From an uncultured Clostridia bacterium (lineage in GTDB: Bacteria > Bacillota > Clostridia > Christensenellales > UBA1242), in the NCBI GenBank assembly GCA_930990515.1, contig CAKNPS010000006.1, positions 1 through 52,206 of the forward strand: a stretch of 52,206 nucleotides of DNA. The letters are read 5' to 3'. Below are positions 15,733 to 24,329 of the stretch, piece after piece (position 1 is the stretch's first letter; each line of letters begins with the position of its first letter). The notes beneath the pieces are model-generated. The model had not been told where the DNA came from and did not search any database. It saw only the letters and a list, made by a program, of their open reading frames with translations. A program made the position numbers and the translations under genes.

Positions 15733-15885
15733 ATGAAAAAAGAAGATTTAATTGTGCTTGCCACTTTCATTGCAATGGAACTAAGCAAAGATAAAAGTTT
15801 TGAAGAAATAAGAGAAATGAGAGATTTGGTCAATCAAGTTGGCTGTTCTTTGACAACTCTTTTAAGTTGCAAGATAAAAAAGTAG
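15733..15885 (+). CDS. small helical protein (50 aa), DUF6774-like layout
   Basis: The ATG at 15733 opens a 50-codon frame encoding two amphipathic helices: EDLIVLATFIAMELSKDKSFEEIREMRDLV, then a short NQVGCSLTTLLSCKIKK. The pattern of a hydrophobic helix, a K/D-S/T-x-EE turn and a second helix resembles short Clostridia proteins grouped as DUF6774. That is a remembered resemblance only. There is a TATAAT at 15691-15696 but no clear ribosome site. Function unknown. Confidence 0.45.
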   Translation: MKKEDLIVLATFIAMELSKDKSFEEIREMRDLVNQVGCSLTTLLSCKIKK

Positions 15886-15933
15886 TGTTAAGATTAAAGC
15901 CTTAAGATAATTGTAATCGTAGAAATTGTTTTA

Positions 15934-16302
15934 TCAACGACTTAAATCTTCTTTTCTAGACTCCGTATTGATTTTTTGTTGGGCAGGGCTAAGACCAACA
16001 AAATGTAAACCGCGAACATCTTCTTTTGAAAAAGTTTCTTTAATTTCCTCAACTGACATAACAATTCCATAGACTGGGCGCTTCCGTTCTTCATCTAAAT
16101 CTCTTAAATGTCTATTTAATTTTTCCAGTTTGTTTAATTTGTCTGTTGGTTTGCCTGTTTGACCATATATTAATTGTTCCATTGCAAATGCTGATTGAAT
16201 AATAACTCTACATACCAAAACAACATCGTCAGGGCTTAATTTATCTAAGTCTTCATATTTTAAGAGTCTTTTTTTACGCAATAAGAATTGTTGCTTGTTC
16301 AT
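15934..16302 (-). CDS. unrecognised 122-aa cytoplasmic protein
   Basis: A charged, mostly helical protein with no motif I can name. Notable parts are an N-terminal basic segment (QFLLRKKRLLKYEDLDKL), a hydrophobic helix (DVVLVCRVIIQSAFAMEQLI) and a C-terminal KEDVRGLHFVGLSPAQQ. It has an AGGAG-type ribosome site and is preceded by rplI on the same strand, 65 bases upstream, so the two may be co-transcribed. Confidence 0.55.
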   Translation of the reverse strand: MNKQQFLLRKKRLLKYEDLDKLSPDDVVLVCRVIIQSAFAMEQLIYGQTGKPTDKLNKLEKLNRHLRDLDEERKRPVYGIVMSVEEIKETFSKEDVRGLHFVGLSPAQQKINTESRKEDLSR

Positions 16303-16367
16303 TGTTTTCTCCTATAGAACATTTATTAAATGTTTTTGAAATGAAGGTTATGTTAATCTTTTAATGC

Positions 16368-16811
16368 TTATGCTGGCAAAACTTCCACATTGAAAGTTGC
16401 TGAAATTTCAGGATAAACTTTTGCAGTCACTTTGTAAATCCCAATAAGTTTAATTGGTTCTTTCAAGTCGATTTTTTTCTTGTCAAGTTTGATGTTAATT
16501 TTTTCAAGTTCTTCAGCAATTTCTTTGCTTGTCACAGAACCAAACATTTTTCCGTTTTCGCCACATTTAATCTTCAAGGTAACTGTTTTCCCCTGAAGTG
16601 TCTTTGCAAGTTCTTTTGCCGCCTTAATTTCTTCTTGTTTATGGAATGCCATAGCACTTTTTTGAATGGCATTTTCTGATAATGCAGAATTGTCCGCTCT
16701 TTTTGCTAAACCATTTTTAAAAAGAAAGTTTGAAGCATAGCCGTCTGCAACTTCTTTGATTTCGCCTTTCTTTCCTGTCCCTTTTACATCTTTAAGTAAA
16801 ACAACTTTCAT
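16368..16811 (-). CDS. rplI: ribosomal protein bL9 (147 aa)
   Basis: The N-terminal rRNA-binding domain ([30 protein letters not shown]) and the C-terminal domain with [16 protein letters not shown] are both intact, at full family length. bL9 binds helix 76 at the base of the L1 stalk and limits frameshifting. Its usual neighbours (rpsR, ssb, dnaB) are absent here, so it is a relocated single gene. Bacterial bL9 normally reduces ribosome slippage, of interest given the slippery dnaX in this window. Confidence 0.95.
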   Translation of the reverse strand: MKVVLLKDVKGTGKKGEIKEVADGYASNFLFKNGLAKRADNSALSENAIQKSAMAFHKQEEIKAAKELAKTLQGKTVTLKIKCGENGKMFGSVTSKEIAEELEKINIKLDKKKIDLKEPIKLIGIYKVTAKVYPEISATFNVEVLPA

Positions 16812-16943
16812 TTTTCCCTCGCTTTATTTAATTTTCAAAATTATTTTAATATATTTTACCATTTTTGTCAAACTTCTTAAGTTAATTGAAAATTTACTTT
16901 TTAAATTGCAAATTTTGGAGAAAATAATTATAAAGGAGTTTTT

Positions 16944-17252
16944 ATGGACATTAGATGTAGAAAAACAAGTTGTGCGTATAATGATAGATATACTTGTAGG
17001 GCGAAAGAAATTGATATTTCCAAAAGTTCAGTTTGCCGAAAATATGAAAAGGGAGAAAAGCCTGTTGTTGACAAAACAAAAGATATGTTTTCAAGGACGC
17101 CAAGTTATGCTCCACAAAGAGACAGCAAGACAATTAGAATTGATTGCTCTGCTCACTGCTTATTTAACAAAAATGGCGATTGTCAAGCAAACGGAATAAC
17201 TCTAAATGATTTAAAAAATAGGCCTTATTGCGTGACTTTTCTTAGAAAATGA
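16944..17252 (+). CDS. protein with two DUF1540-type cysteine modules (102 aa)
   Basis: Two similar Cys modules are visible: RCRKTSCAYNDRYTCRAKEIDI...VCRKY and DCSAHCLFNKNGDCQANGITL...YCVTFLRK. Each has C-x4(3)-C-x-(Y/F)-N-x4-C-x-A-x2-I spacing followed by a later Cys and an aromatic, the pattern of DUF1540. These small Cys-rich domains are widespread in Clostridia and probably bind metal; function is unknown. AAAGGAG ribosome site. In the gap before it (16812-16943) there is only AT-rich DNA with the divergent rplI start. Confidence 0.75.
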   Translation: MDIRCRKTSCAYNDRYTCRAKEIDISKSSVCRKYEKGEKPVVDKTKDMFSRTPSYAPQRDSKTIRIDCSAHCLFNKNGDCQANGITLNDLKNRPYCVTFLRK

Positions 17253-17286
17253 TGTCAATTTTTCTTTAATAATTTTTATAAAAATA

Positions 17287-17315
17287 TTGATTTTAAATTT
17301 GAAATAATATATAAT
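17287..17315 (+). promoter_or_regulatory. promoter placed for a leaderless transcript
   Basis: TTGATT (17287-17292), a 17-base spacer and TATAAT (17310-17315). The next gene starts at 17322, just 6 bases after the -10, where transcription itself should begin. No ribosome site is present in between. Confidence 0.7.
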
Positions 17316-17321
17316 AATAAT

Positions 17322-18773
17322 ATGAAAAAGAAAATTCAAGACAATTTTTTAACAAAAGAAGAAGCGAAAAAGTTTGATGAAGAAACTTTAAAGTCTTCCA
17401 CGGAAGAAATTAAAAAAGATGTTGAACTTGGGGAAGTGGAGACTTTTGGAGATGTGACGGCTGATGTTGAGAAAACTAAATCCGAGGAAAACAAGAATAA
17501 TGAAGAGCCAGAAGTTTCTTTTGAAGATGTTTTAAAAGAATTTGAAATTTATAGCGATATGGAGAATATGCTTAGAAGTTCTCTTTTAGGCTATTTTGAA
17601 GGCGATAAATATAAAATAAAGAAAGAAATTGCCGACGACCTTTTAAAACTTCCAAAAGTTATTGACGAAGAAACTTTAGGAAAAATTGTTTGCCACACAA
17701 ATTATAAAGATTATACATTTAAGTTTTTGATTACTTATGATAATTTCACTACATATTCTTCTGCTCGAATTTATCTTCTTGAAGATGAAGATAGAGTTGA
17801 CGAAGTTATTACACATAAAACATTGATTGGAGAGAGTGTTCGACCGGGTGGAAAAAACATTGCTGACGAGTTGGTTTTTGAGTGGAACTTGAAAAAAGGC
17901 AAAAATGATGGAGACGGCGAAGACGGTGGCGATCCTGCAATGGAAATCACTGAACTTGATGCTGCTCTTTTAGGTATTAAAACCGATTACCTATTTAATC
18001 GCGAATTAATGGAAGTTTTGTCTCAAATTTATATTCTTCGTTTAACTAATCTTCTTAAAAATAGTGGTGAAGAAGGGGAAATGATTTTAACAGAATATAA
18101 CAAACTTTTACGCGAATATGCCATTAAAAGACCTATCATTTTGCAAAAATATGTTATGATGAAACATCTTTTTGATAGGGTTATCAAAAAGAATAATGGT
18201 ATTGAAATTTTAAAGCAAAAAAATGAAAAAGAATTGAAAGACGCTTTAGAAGATTTCTATAGACCATTAAGAAAAATTAATACCCGATATGTCGATGGAA
18301 AAGAAGTTGAATTTCCAAGCCTTGAGAGAATTAAAGGAACTCCACAAATTGAAAAACCAGCACCGAAAAAGATTGTTGAAAAAGGCGAAAAACCTTTTTA
18401 TATCAAAAGTGCTAAGGCTGCAAAGATTGACCCTTATAAATTTGGGAAACCAGTTGAAGGGGCTTCAATTAAAGGTGGTGGGGTCGCTAAGTTTACTCCA
18501 CCTAAAGTTGAAAGTAAGCCAAAACCAAAAGAAGATGTATCGGACAAAACAACAGTTGAAAAACCACCAGAAAAGCCAAGAAAAATCGAAAAAGAAAGTG
18601 ATGATTTGGAATTAACTGCCGAGGCTATTGGACTTTTGGATAAAAGTGAAGTTAACAAAATAAAAAATTTTGCAGAAGAAATAGAAGCTAAAAATATTGA
18701 AGATACAGCAGAAAAAAATGATGCAACAGGAACTCCGAAATCAAAAGTTCTCGATTTAACACATAATTTATAG
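17322..18773 (+). CDS. unrecognised 483-aa charged cytoplasmic protein
   Basis: There are three regions. An acidic Lys/Glu-rich N-terminus (residues 1-65) looks disordered. A folded middle of about 300 residues contains beta-rich KDYTFKFLITYDNFTTYSSARIYLLEDED and helical ELMEVLSQIYILRLTNLLKN. A long C-terminal tail of Pro/Lys/Glu repeats (KPKPKEDVSDKTTVEKPPEKP) also looks disordered. It has no signal peptide or membrane segment. I do not recognise the family. The mRNA is predicted to be leaderless. It stands alone between the DUF1540 gene and a triloop terminator, so context gives no function. Confidence 0.65.
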   Translation: MKKKIQDNFLTKEEAKKFDEETLKSSTEEIKKDVELGEVETFGDVTADVEKTKSEENKNNEEPEVSFEDVLKEFEIYSDMENMLRSSLLGYFEGDKYKIKKEIADDLLKLPKVIDEETLGKIVCHTNYKDYTFKFLITYDNFTTYSSARIYLLEDEDRVDEVITHKTLIGESVRPGGKNIADELVFEWNLKKGKNDGDGEDGGDPAMEITELDAALLGIKTDYLFNRELMEVLSQIYILRLTNLLKNSGEEGEMILTEYNKLLREYAIKRPIILQKYVMMKHLFDRVIKKNNGIEILKQKNEKELKDALEDFYRPLRKINTRYVDGKEVEFPSLERIKGTPQIEKPAPKKIVEKGEKPFYIKSAKAAKIDPYKFGKPVEGASIKGGGVAKFTPPKVESKPKPKEDVSDKTTVEKPPEKPRKIEKESDDLELTAEAIGLLDKSEVNKIKNFAEEIEAKNIEDTAEKNDATGTPKSKVLDLTHNL

Positions 18774-18797
18774 TAAATCTGTATTAATATATAAAAA

Positions 18798-18820
18798 AAT
18801 GTTGTATTTTATACAACATT
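18798..18820 (+). terminator. triloop terminator after the 483-aa gene
   Basis: A perfect 10-bp stem aatgttgtat / atacaacatt closes a three-base TTT loop and is followed by CTTTTTC. It lies between convergent genes and may serve both. Confidence 0.85.
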
Positions 18821-18848
18821 CTTTTTCATTATAATATTTCTTTATAAA

Positions 18849-19241
18849 TTATTTTTGTTTTTCTGACAATGCAATAAGTTGATTGTTGTGATCTCTGCAG
18901 GCATCTAATGCTGTTGTAAAAGCTTTTGAAAATTCTTTAAATTCTTGGCTAGTTTTATTTGGTATACTTTCATAAACTTTTCTAAATTTTTCATAGTTTA
19001 TAACCATAATATTGTTTTTTATATTTTCATTTTTTTGAATTTTGATTACATTGCGGACAAACAATCTCCAACTTTCTTGAAAGATTGTTGGGTCATCACT
19101 ATTGTTTGCATTTGCAATTTCATTATATACTGGTTTAAACACTTTACCATTTGTAAAATATCTAAGTAAACCGCTGATATCTGAATATTCATCAGATTCT
19201 TTATCTGTAATAACAATTAAATCACGAGCAGAAATAGCCAT
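18849..19241 (-). CDS. unrecognised 130-aa protein
   Basis: A helical, Asn/Glu-rich cytoplasmic protein starting MAISARDLIVITDKESDEYSD. The later part (NIMVINYEKFRKVYESIPNKTSQEFKEFSKAFTTALDACRDHNNQLIAL) reads as a helical bundle. No motif identified. The ribosome site AAAGGAG precedes the ATG. It is a single gene convergent with the 483-aa gene and divergent from the flippase gene. Confidence 0.55.
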   Translation of the reverse strand: MAISARDLIVITDKESDEYSDISGLLRYFTNGKVFKPVYNEIANANNSDDPTIFQESWRLFVRNVIKIQKNENIKNNIMVINYEKFRKVYESIPNKTSQEFKEFSKAFTTALDACRDHNNQLIALSEKQK

Positions 19242-19450
19242 AATTTTATCTCCTTTTTGTTTTTAGTTGTCTTTATTATAGCATACAATTTTTGATTTGT
19301 AAATAGCATTTTGAAAAAATTTTTAAATCTTTTGATTAGATTATGCTTTAGATGTGGTTTTATTTTTAAAACTTTTGAATAATTTTTCACTTTTTCGTCA
19401 CTATATCTTTATCTTTTGGCTTTTTTGTCAATAATAAAAGTGGTGAATTT

Positions 19451-20986
19451 ATGAAAATTAATCTTAAAAATGTCGGTGGCGGTGCATTCGTTTTGTTGGT
19501 AAGTGGTTTTATTTGCAAGTGTTTAGGGGCTTTTTTCCGTCTGCCGCTCACGAATATGCTTGGTATTGAAGGCATTGGAGTCTTTCAACTTGTTATGAGC
19601 CTATATTCCTTTGCTCTTGTCGTAACTGCTGGCGGAGTGACAGCAACCTTATCAAAACTTATCGGCTCTGCAAGAGCAAATGGTCATCTTGAGAAAATAA
19701 ATCTATATCTTAAACAAGCAATTTTGGTTTCAGTTAGCATTGGGCTATCTCTTGGAGTTGTCTTCTTAATCTTTGGGAGATATATTGCCATTTTTCAAAA
19801 CATTTCTTCTTCCGCTTCCTATTATTTATTTGCCATAATGCTTCCACTTGGTGCAGGACTTGCCACACTCCGTGGGTTTTTCCAAGGCTATGAAAATATG
19901 CTCCCAACTGCCATAAGTCAAATATTAGAGCAGGTAATAAGGTTTAGTTTTGGACTTTTGTTCGCTTATTATTTTTCAAAGTTTGGTATTGTGCAAGGCG
20001 TTTTTGGGGCATTTTTAGGAGTTCTTACAAGTGAAGTAATCGCACTTTTATTTCTGATTATCCATTACTTTGTAAAAAGGAAAAATAAGAAAGAAATTTA
20101 CAGCAAAGATTTTTCTAGGCTTGTTCGCAAAGAATTTAATTATGCAAATTTTCCTTTAATGTTTTCCGCTTCCATTTTACCGCTTGTGACAGCATTTGAA
20201 AGTTTGATTATCATTCCAAGACTTGTGGCAAGTGGTCTGACATCTTCTTTTGCCACATCTTTGTTTGGACTTCAAGCGGGTGTTGTTGGGGCAATTTTGC
20301 ATTTTCCGCTCATTATTTCTCTTTCCATAACAACAGCAATTTTACCTAATCTATCTTATCACATTTCGCGTGGAAGCGGTGGCAAAGTGATTATTGAAAG
20401 GGGCTTAAAAACTTTATTGTATCTTGTTTTACCAACCACATTTGGTATGGTGGCGATTTCAAGAGAAGTTTTAGATCTATTTTACACTGATATGACCCCT
20501 TTCCTTCTTTCCATTGCCTTCAATTTGATGCTATATGGTGGTTTTGCCACAATTTTCACAGCATTGATGCAATATATCATTATGATTTTGCAGGCAAATG
20601 GGCAGTTTAATTTCATTCTTTTAATCACAATAATTGGCGGAAGTTTGCGAGCGATACTCTCTTTTACTCTTTCCATTATTCCATCAATAAACATTTATGC
20701 TGTTCTTCTTGGAAATATTGCAATGACAGCAATAAATTGCCTTTTAGGTCTGTGGCGATTAAAGAAAATTGTTTCCTTCTCGCTTAAAGTCAAAGATGTT
20801 TTAATCCTTCTTTTAGGCACATTTTTGATGTTTATCACAGTTTATACTTTTGTTCGTTCTTCCTATTTTTCTCCTATTGTCAACATTGTGCTAGGCATTA
20901 TTTTGGGAGTTTTGGTTTATGGTGTTATTACCATTTCTTTCTTAATCAATATTGCACAAAGAAAAAAAGTGAAAAAAGCGGTTTAA
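19451..20986 (+). CDS. SpoVB-like polysaccharide/lipid flippase (511 aa)
   Basis: A multi-pass membrane protein with about 14 helices, beginning KNVGGGAFVLLVSGFICKCLGAFFRLPLTNMLGIEGIGVFQLVMSLYSFALVVTAGGV. That is the opening signature of the MviN/SpoVB branch of the MOP (MATE-like) superfamily. Later GFFQGYENMLPTAISQILEQVIR is also typical. Family members flip lipid-linked precursors such as lipid II; SpoVB does so for the spore cortex. Several paralogues usually exist, so spoVB itself is not assigned. The small HU gene follows 39 bases later. Confidence 0.85.
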   Translation: MKINLKNVGGGAFVLLVSGFICKCLGAFFRLPLTNMLGIEGIGVFQLVMSLYSFALVVTAGGVTATLSKLIGSARANGHLEKINLYLKQAILVSVSIGLSLGVVFLIFGRYIAIFQNISSSASYYLFAIMLPLGAGLATLRGFFQGYENMLPTAISQILEQVIRFSFGLLFAYYFSKFGIVQGVFGAFLGVLTSEVIALLFLIIHYFVKRKNKKEIYSKDFSRLVRKEFNYANFPLMFSASILPLVTAFESLIIIPRLVASGLTSSFATSLFGLQAGVVGAILHFPLIISLSITTAILPNLSYHISRGSGGKVIIERGLKTLLYLVLPTTFGMVAISREVLDLFYTDMTPFLLSIAFNLMLYGGFATIFTALMQYIIMILQANGQFNFILLITIIGGSLRAILSFTLSIIPSINIYAVLLGNIAMTAINCLLGLWRLKKIVSFSLKVKDVLILLLGTFLMFITVYTFVRSSYFSPIVNIVLGIILGVLVYGVITISFLINIAQRKKVKKAV

Positions 20987-21025
20987 AAAAATTATATTTG
21001 CCAAACATTTTTCTAGGGGGTAATT

Positions 21026-21298
21026 ATGAATAAACAAGAAATGCTTGCTGTTTTGTCAAAAAAGGCAGATATATCAAAAAATAAGTGTGAGAAGGTGATT
21101 GACGAATTTAAGAAACTTATCTTGGAAGTTTGTGAGAAAGGAGAAGAGATAAATCTTAGGAATTTCGGCAAATTTTCTCTCGTTGAGAAAAAAGAAAGAC
21201 GATTTTTAAACCCACAAACAAAAAGGTATTATATGACAAAACCTAAAAAAGTCATCACATTTCGTGGCTACAAAAATTTCAAATATGCAATTAAATAA
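21026..21298 (+). CDS. HU-family DNA-binding protein (90 aa)
   Basis: Full-length HU/IHF fold: N-terminal helices MNKQEMLAVLSKKADISKNKCEKVIDEF, then EEINLRNFGKFSLVEKKERRFLNPQTKRYY, with the NPQT arm that inserts into the DNA minor groove. It is a nucleoid protein that bends DNA. It departs from typical HU in the turn (RNFGKF rather than GFG) and in a basic aromatic C-terminus (FRGYKNFKYAIK), so it may be a specialised paralogue rather than the main HU. A GGGGG ribosome site is present. Confidence 0.85.
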   Translation: MNKQEMLAVLSKKADISKNKCEKVIDEFKKLILEVCEKGEEINLRNFGKFSLVEKKERRFLNPQTKRYYMTKPKKVITFRGYKNFKYAIK

Positions 21299-21300
21299 TG

Positions 21301-21320
21301 GCGGGTAACCGCTTTTATTT
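21301..21320 (+). terminator. short terminator after the HU gene
   Basis: The 4-bp GC stem gcgg / ccgc with loop GTAA is followed by TTTTATTTTTT. The stem is short but GC-only. Confidence 0.6.
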
Positions 21321-21339
21321 TTTATTTTCAATCTTTCAC

Positions 21340-21369
21340 TTTACATAAAAGAAATAATTATGCTAAAAT
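21340..21369 (+). promoter_or_regulatory. promoter placed for a leaderless dus transcript
   Basis: TTTACA (21340-21345), an 18-base spacer and extended -10 TGC-TAAAAT (21361-21369). The dus ATG at 21376 begins 6 bases after the -10, at the expected transcription start, and no ribosome site precedes it. Confidence 0.65.
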
Positions 21370-21375
21370 GATGAA

Positions 21376-22305
21376 ATGAAAATTCGAGATGTTGATTTTG
21401 GAAAACTTTTTCTTGCTCCTATGGCGGGAGTGAGTGATGTTGGCTTTCGTGAACAAGCAGTGAAATTTGGGGCAGATACAACTGTCACTGAAATGCTTTC
21501 TGCACGGGCTATGTTTCATAATCCAAAGAAAACAAAACTTATGACCATCACTTCGCCGTTAGAAAAAGTGGTTGTCGCACAAATTTTTGGGCATGAAAGT
21601 GAATATATGAAAAAGGCAGTGGAAAGCCCAATTCTCGCATCATTTTCTTCTATTGATATAAATATGGGTTGCCCTGCGCCGAAAATCATTAAAAATGGTG
21701 AAGGTGGTGCACTTATGGACAATCTTCCACTTGCAAGCGAGATAATTAAAGCCTGCAAGGAAGCGACAATAAAACCACTTTCTGTGAAGTTTAGAAAAGG
21801 TTATAAAAAAGAAAATTATCTTGATTTTGCCAAAATGTGCGAAGATAGTGGAGCAGATTTTATCACTTTTCACGCAAGAGGAGTGGAACAAGGCTATAGC
21901 GGTCACGCCGATTATGAAGCGATTGCAAATGTGAAAGCAAAAGTCAAAATTCCTGTTGTTGGTAATGGCGATGTTGTGGACTTAGCAAGTTACAACGAAA
22001 TGCTGAAAACTGGAGTGGACGCGGTGATGATTGGACGCGGAGCAATGGGTAATCCTTGGATATTTAGTGAATTAAAAGGACTTAGTTTATCAAACCTAGA
22101 TAAACATAAAGTGGTAAAAGAACATATTGAAACATTAAGAAAGTTTTATGATGAAGAGTGGCTCAAACTTTACATTCGTAAGCACTTACTTTGGTATGCA
22201 AAAAATCTTCCGCTTGCGTCAAATGTAAGACTTGCTTTAGCAACCTGTCAAGATATTGATGAGTGCGTGGAAATTTTAGGAAAATGTTTTTTAGAAAATA
22301 ACTAA
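21376..22305 (+). CDS. dus: tRNA-dihydrouridine synthase, DusB-like (309 aa)
   Basis: FMN-dependent TIM-barrel enzyme with LAPMAGVSDVGFREQAVKFGA, VTEMLSARAM, the catalytic-Cys motif INMGCPAPKIIKNGEGGALM and VVGNGDVVDLASYNEML, then MIGRGAMGNPWIF. It reduces uridines in the tRNA D-loop to dihydrouridine. Length is typical. It lies just before pgk-tpiA but has its own promoter, and its mRNA is predicted to be leaderless. Confidence 0.92.
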   Translation: MKIRDVDFGKLFLAPMAGVSDVGFREQAVKFGADTTVTEMLSARAMFHNPKKTKLMTITSPLEKVVVAQIFGHESEYMKKAVESPILASFSSIDINMGCPAPKIIKNGEGGALMDNLPLASEIIKACKEATIKPLSVKFRKGYKKENYLDFAKMCEDSGADFITFHARGVEQGYSGHADYEAIANVKAKVKIPVVGNGDVVDLASYNEMLKTGVDAVMIGRGAMGNPWIFSELKGLSLSNLDKHKVVKEHIETLRKFYDEEWLKLYIRKHLLWYAKNLPLASNVRLALATCQDIDECVEILGKCFLENN

Positions 22306-22361
22306 TTTTAGTTTGCCTTTTCTTTAAAAAAGTTGTATTATAAAGTTATGGGGGTTATCCT

Positions 22362-23525
22362 ATGAAAAGAACAATCCGCGATTTGAAAAATTTGAAAGAT
22401 AAAAGGGTGTTACTTCGTTGCGATTTTAATGTCCCTTTGGATAAATATGGCGATATTTTGGACGATACAAGAATTTTTGAGTCCTTGCCAACAATAAAAT
22501 ATTTGAATGAACAAAATTGCAAACTCATTTTGTGCTCTCATTTAGGTAGGCCAAAGGGTTATGATAAATATCTTTCCCTTTTCCCGGTCGCTGTCTATCT
22601 TATGAAACGTTTTCCAAACAAGGTTAAGTTTTGCCCAAAAGCAAGCGGAAAAGAAGTTACAAATGCGGTTAAAAACTTAAAAAGCGGAGAGATTCTTCTT
22701 TTGGAAAATTTGCGTTTTGACCCTAGAGAAGAACAAAACGACCCAACTTTTGTTAAGGAACTTGCTTCTCTTGCTGATGTCTATGTGGACGATGCTTTTG
22801 GTGTGGCACATAGAAAACACGCTTCAAATTATGGTGTGGCGCTAAAACTTCCTAATGCAGTTGGATTTTTGATTGAAAAAGAACTCAATGTTTTCACAAA
22901 AGCATTTGAAAATCCTGCTCGCCCATTTGTTGCCATTTTTGGTGGAGCAAAAGTGAAAGATAAACTCACTTTAATCAACAATGTGATTGGAAAAGCAGAC
23001 ACAATTTTGATTGGCGGTGGAATGGCATACACATTCTTGCTTGCAAAAGGAGTGAACATAGGAAAGTCTATTGTTGACCTTGACCTTGTCGATGATGCCA
23101 AAGCAATTTTAGAAAGAGCAGAAAAAGAAGGAACAAAAATTCTTTTGCCAATTGACCATGTTGCTTTAGAAGGAAATAAGGTCCGCAAAGTCTACCTTAT
23201 GGACCAAGATATGATGGGACTTGACATAGGAAATGACACCATAAAACTTTTCAAGAAAGAAATTAAGACTGCTGGTCAAATTCTTTGGAATGGACCAGTC
23301 GGAAAATATGAAGACCCAAGATTTAAGAAAGGAACTTATGAAATCGCAAAGGCTGTGGCAAAAAGCAAAGCGTATTCCATTGTGGGTGGTGGAGATAGTG
23401 TTGGTGCTATTAACACACTCGGTTTTGCCAAGAAAATCAACCACCTGTCAACAGGTGGTGGGGCAAGTATGAAGCTTATGGAAGGAAAAGTTTTGCCAGC
23501 GATTGAGGTTATTGACACATTATAA
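22362..23525 (+). CDS. pgk: phosphoglycerate kinase (387 aa)
   Basis: Complete enzyme: VLLRCDFNVPLD, SHLGRPKG, LLLENLRFDPREE, VDDAFGVAHR, ATP-site FGGAKVKDKL, NGPVGKYE and the late GGGDSVGA...STGGGASMKLMEG. It makes ATP from 1,3-bisphosphoglycerate. Followed 42 bases later by tpiA, the usual glycolytic pair; gapA is not in this window. Ribosome site GGGGG near 22350. Confidence 0.97.
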   Translation: MKRTIRDLKNLKDKRVLLRCDFNVPLDKYGDILDDTRIFESLPTIKYLNEQNCKLILCSHLGRPKGYDKYLSLFPVAVYLMKRFPNKVKFCPKASGKEVTNAVKNLKSGEILLLENLRFDPREEQNDPTFVKELASLADVYVDDAFGVAHRKHASNYGVALKLPNAVGFLIEKELNVFTKAFENPARPFVAIFGGAKVKDKLTLINNVIGKADTILIGGGMAYTFLLAKGVNIGKSIVDLDLVDDAKAILERAEKEGTKILLPIDHVALEGNKVRKVYLMDQDMMGLDIGNDTIKLFKKEIKTAGQILWNGPVGKYEDPRFKKGTYEIAKAVAKSKAYSIVGGGDSVGAINTLGFAKKINHLSTGGGASMKLMEGKVLPAIEVIDTL

Positions 23526-23567
23526 AACAACTTGCAATGTCTTTCTCGGTTTAAATAAAGGAGATTT

Positions 23568-24317
23568 ATGAAGAAGATTATTATTGCAAATTTCAAAATG
23601 AACACAACACCAAGTGAAATGAAAGGTTATTCAATGACACTTGCCACAAAAACGGCAAACACAAAAAATCAAATCATTGTATGTCCACCTTTCACACATT
23701 TGTCCATTGCTAAGCAGTTTTTAGATGGAAGCAAAGTCACACTTGGTGCACAAAATGTCAGTGATGCTGAAAAAGGAACTTATACAGGCGAAATTTCCGC
23801 AAGTATGCTAAAAGATTTGGGTGTCGAATATGTCATTATTGGACATTCAGAGAGAAGAAGCAGATTTAAAGAAACTGACAGAATGATAAATAGAAAAATT
23901 AAAACCGCTCTTTCCTATGGACTTAAAGTTATTCTTTGTATTGGCGAAGATTTAGCAACTCGTGGAGCAAAGCAAGCGGGAGCATTTGTTAGAAAACAAC
24001 TTGATGATGCTTTAAAGGGCATTTATGAAAATGAACTTGAAGGTATCATTGTGGCTTATGAACCTATTTGGGCGATAGGAACAGGAAAAAGTGCCACAGT
24101 AAAAGATATTGAAAAAATGACTGCACTTTTAAGAAAAGAGATTTCTTCTCTTTATAGTGAAAAGGCAGGGGAAAACATCAATATTGTTTACGGCGGAAGC
24201 ATTGATTTAAACAACTATAAGAAAATCATTTCTCTTCCTTGCATTAATGGAGCACTCATTGGCGGAACAAGTTTGGACGTTGACAACTTTTCATTAATAG
24301 CCAGAGAAAATTACTAA
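23568..24317 (+). CDS. tpiA: triosephosphate isomerase (249 aa)
   Basis: Complete TIM barrel: IIIANFKMN with the active-site Asn/Lys, HSERR with the catalytic His, the catalytic Glu in AYEPIWAIGTGKSAT (loop 6), and NIVYGGSI for phosphate binding. It interconverts dihydroxyacetone phosphate and glyceraldehyde 3-phosphate. AAAGGAG ribosome site; same strand as pgk. The dnaX gene begins only 12 bases after its stop, so the glycolytic and dnaX-recR genes may form one transcript. Confidence 0.97.
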   Translation: MKKIIIANFKMNTTPSEMKGYSMTLATKTANTKNQIIVCPPFTHLSIAKQFLDGSKVTLGAQNVSDAEKGTYTGEISASMLKDLGVEYVIIGHSERRSRFKETDRMINRKIKTALSYGLKVILCIGEDLATRGAKQAGAFVRKQLDDALKGIYENELEGIIVAYEPIWAIGTGKSATVKDIEKMTALLRKEISSLYSEKAGENINIVYGGSIDLNNYKKIISLPCINGALIGGTSLDVDNFSLIARENY

Positions 24318-24329
24318 AACGGAGATAAA

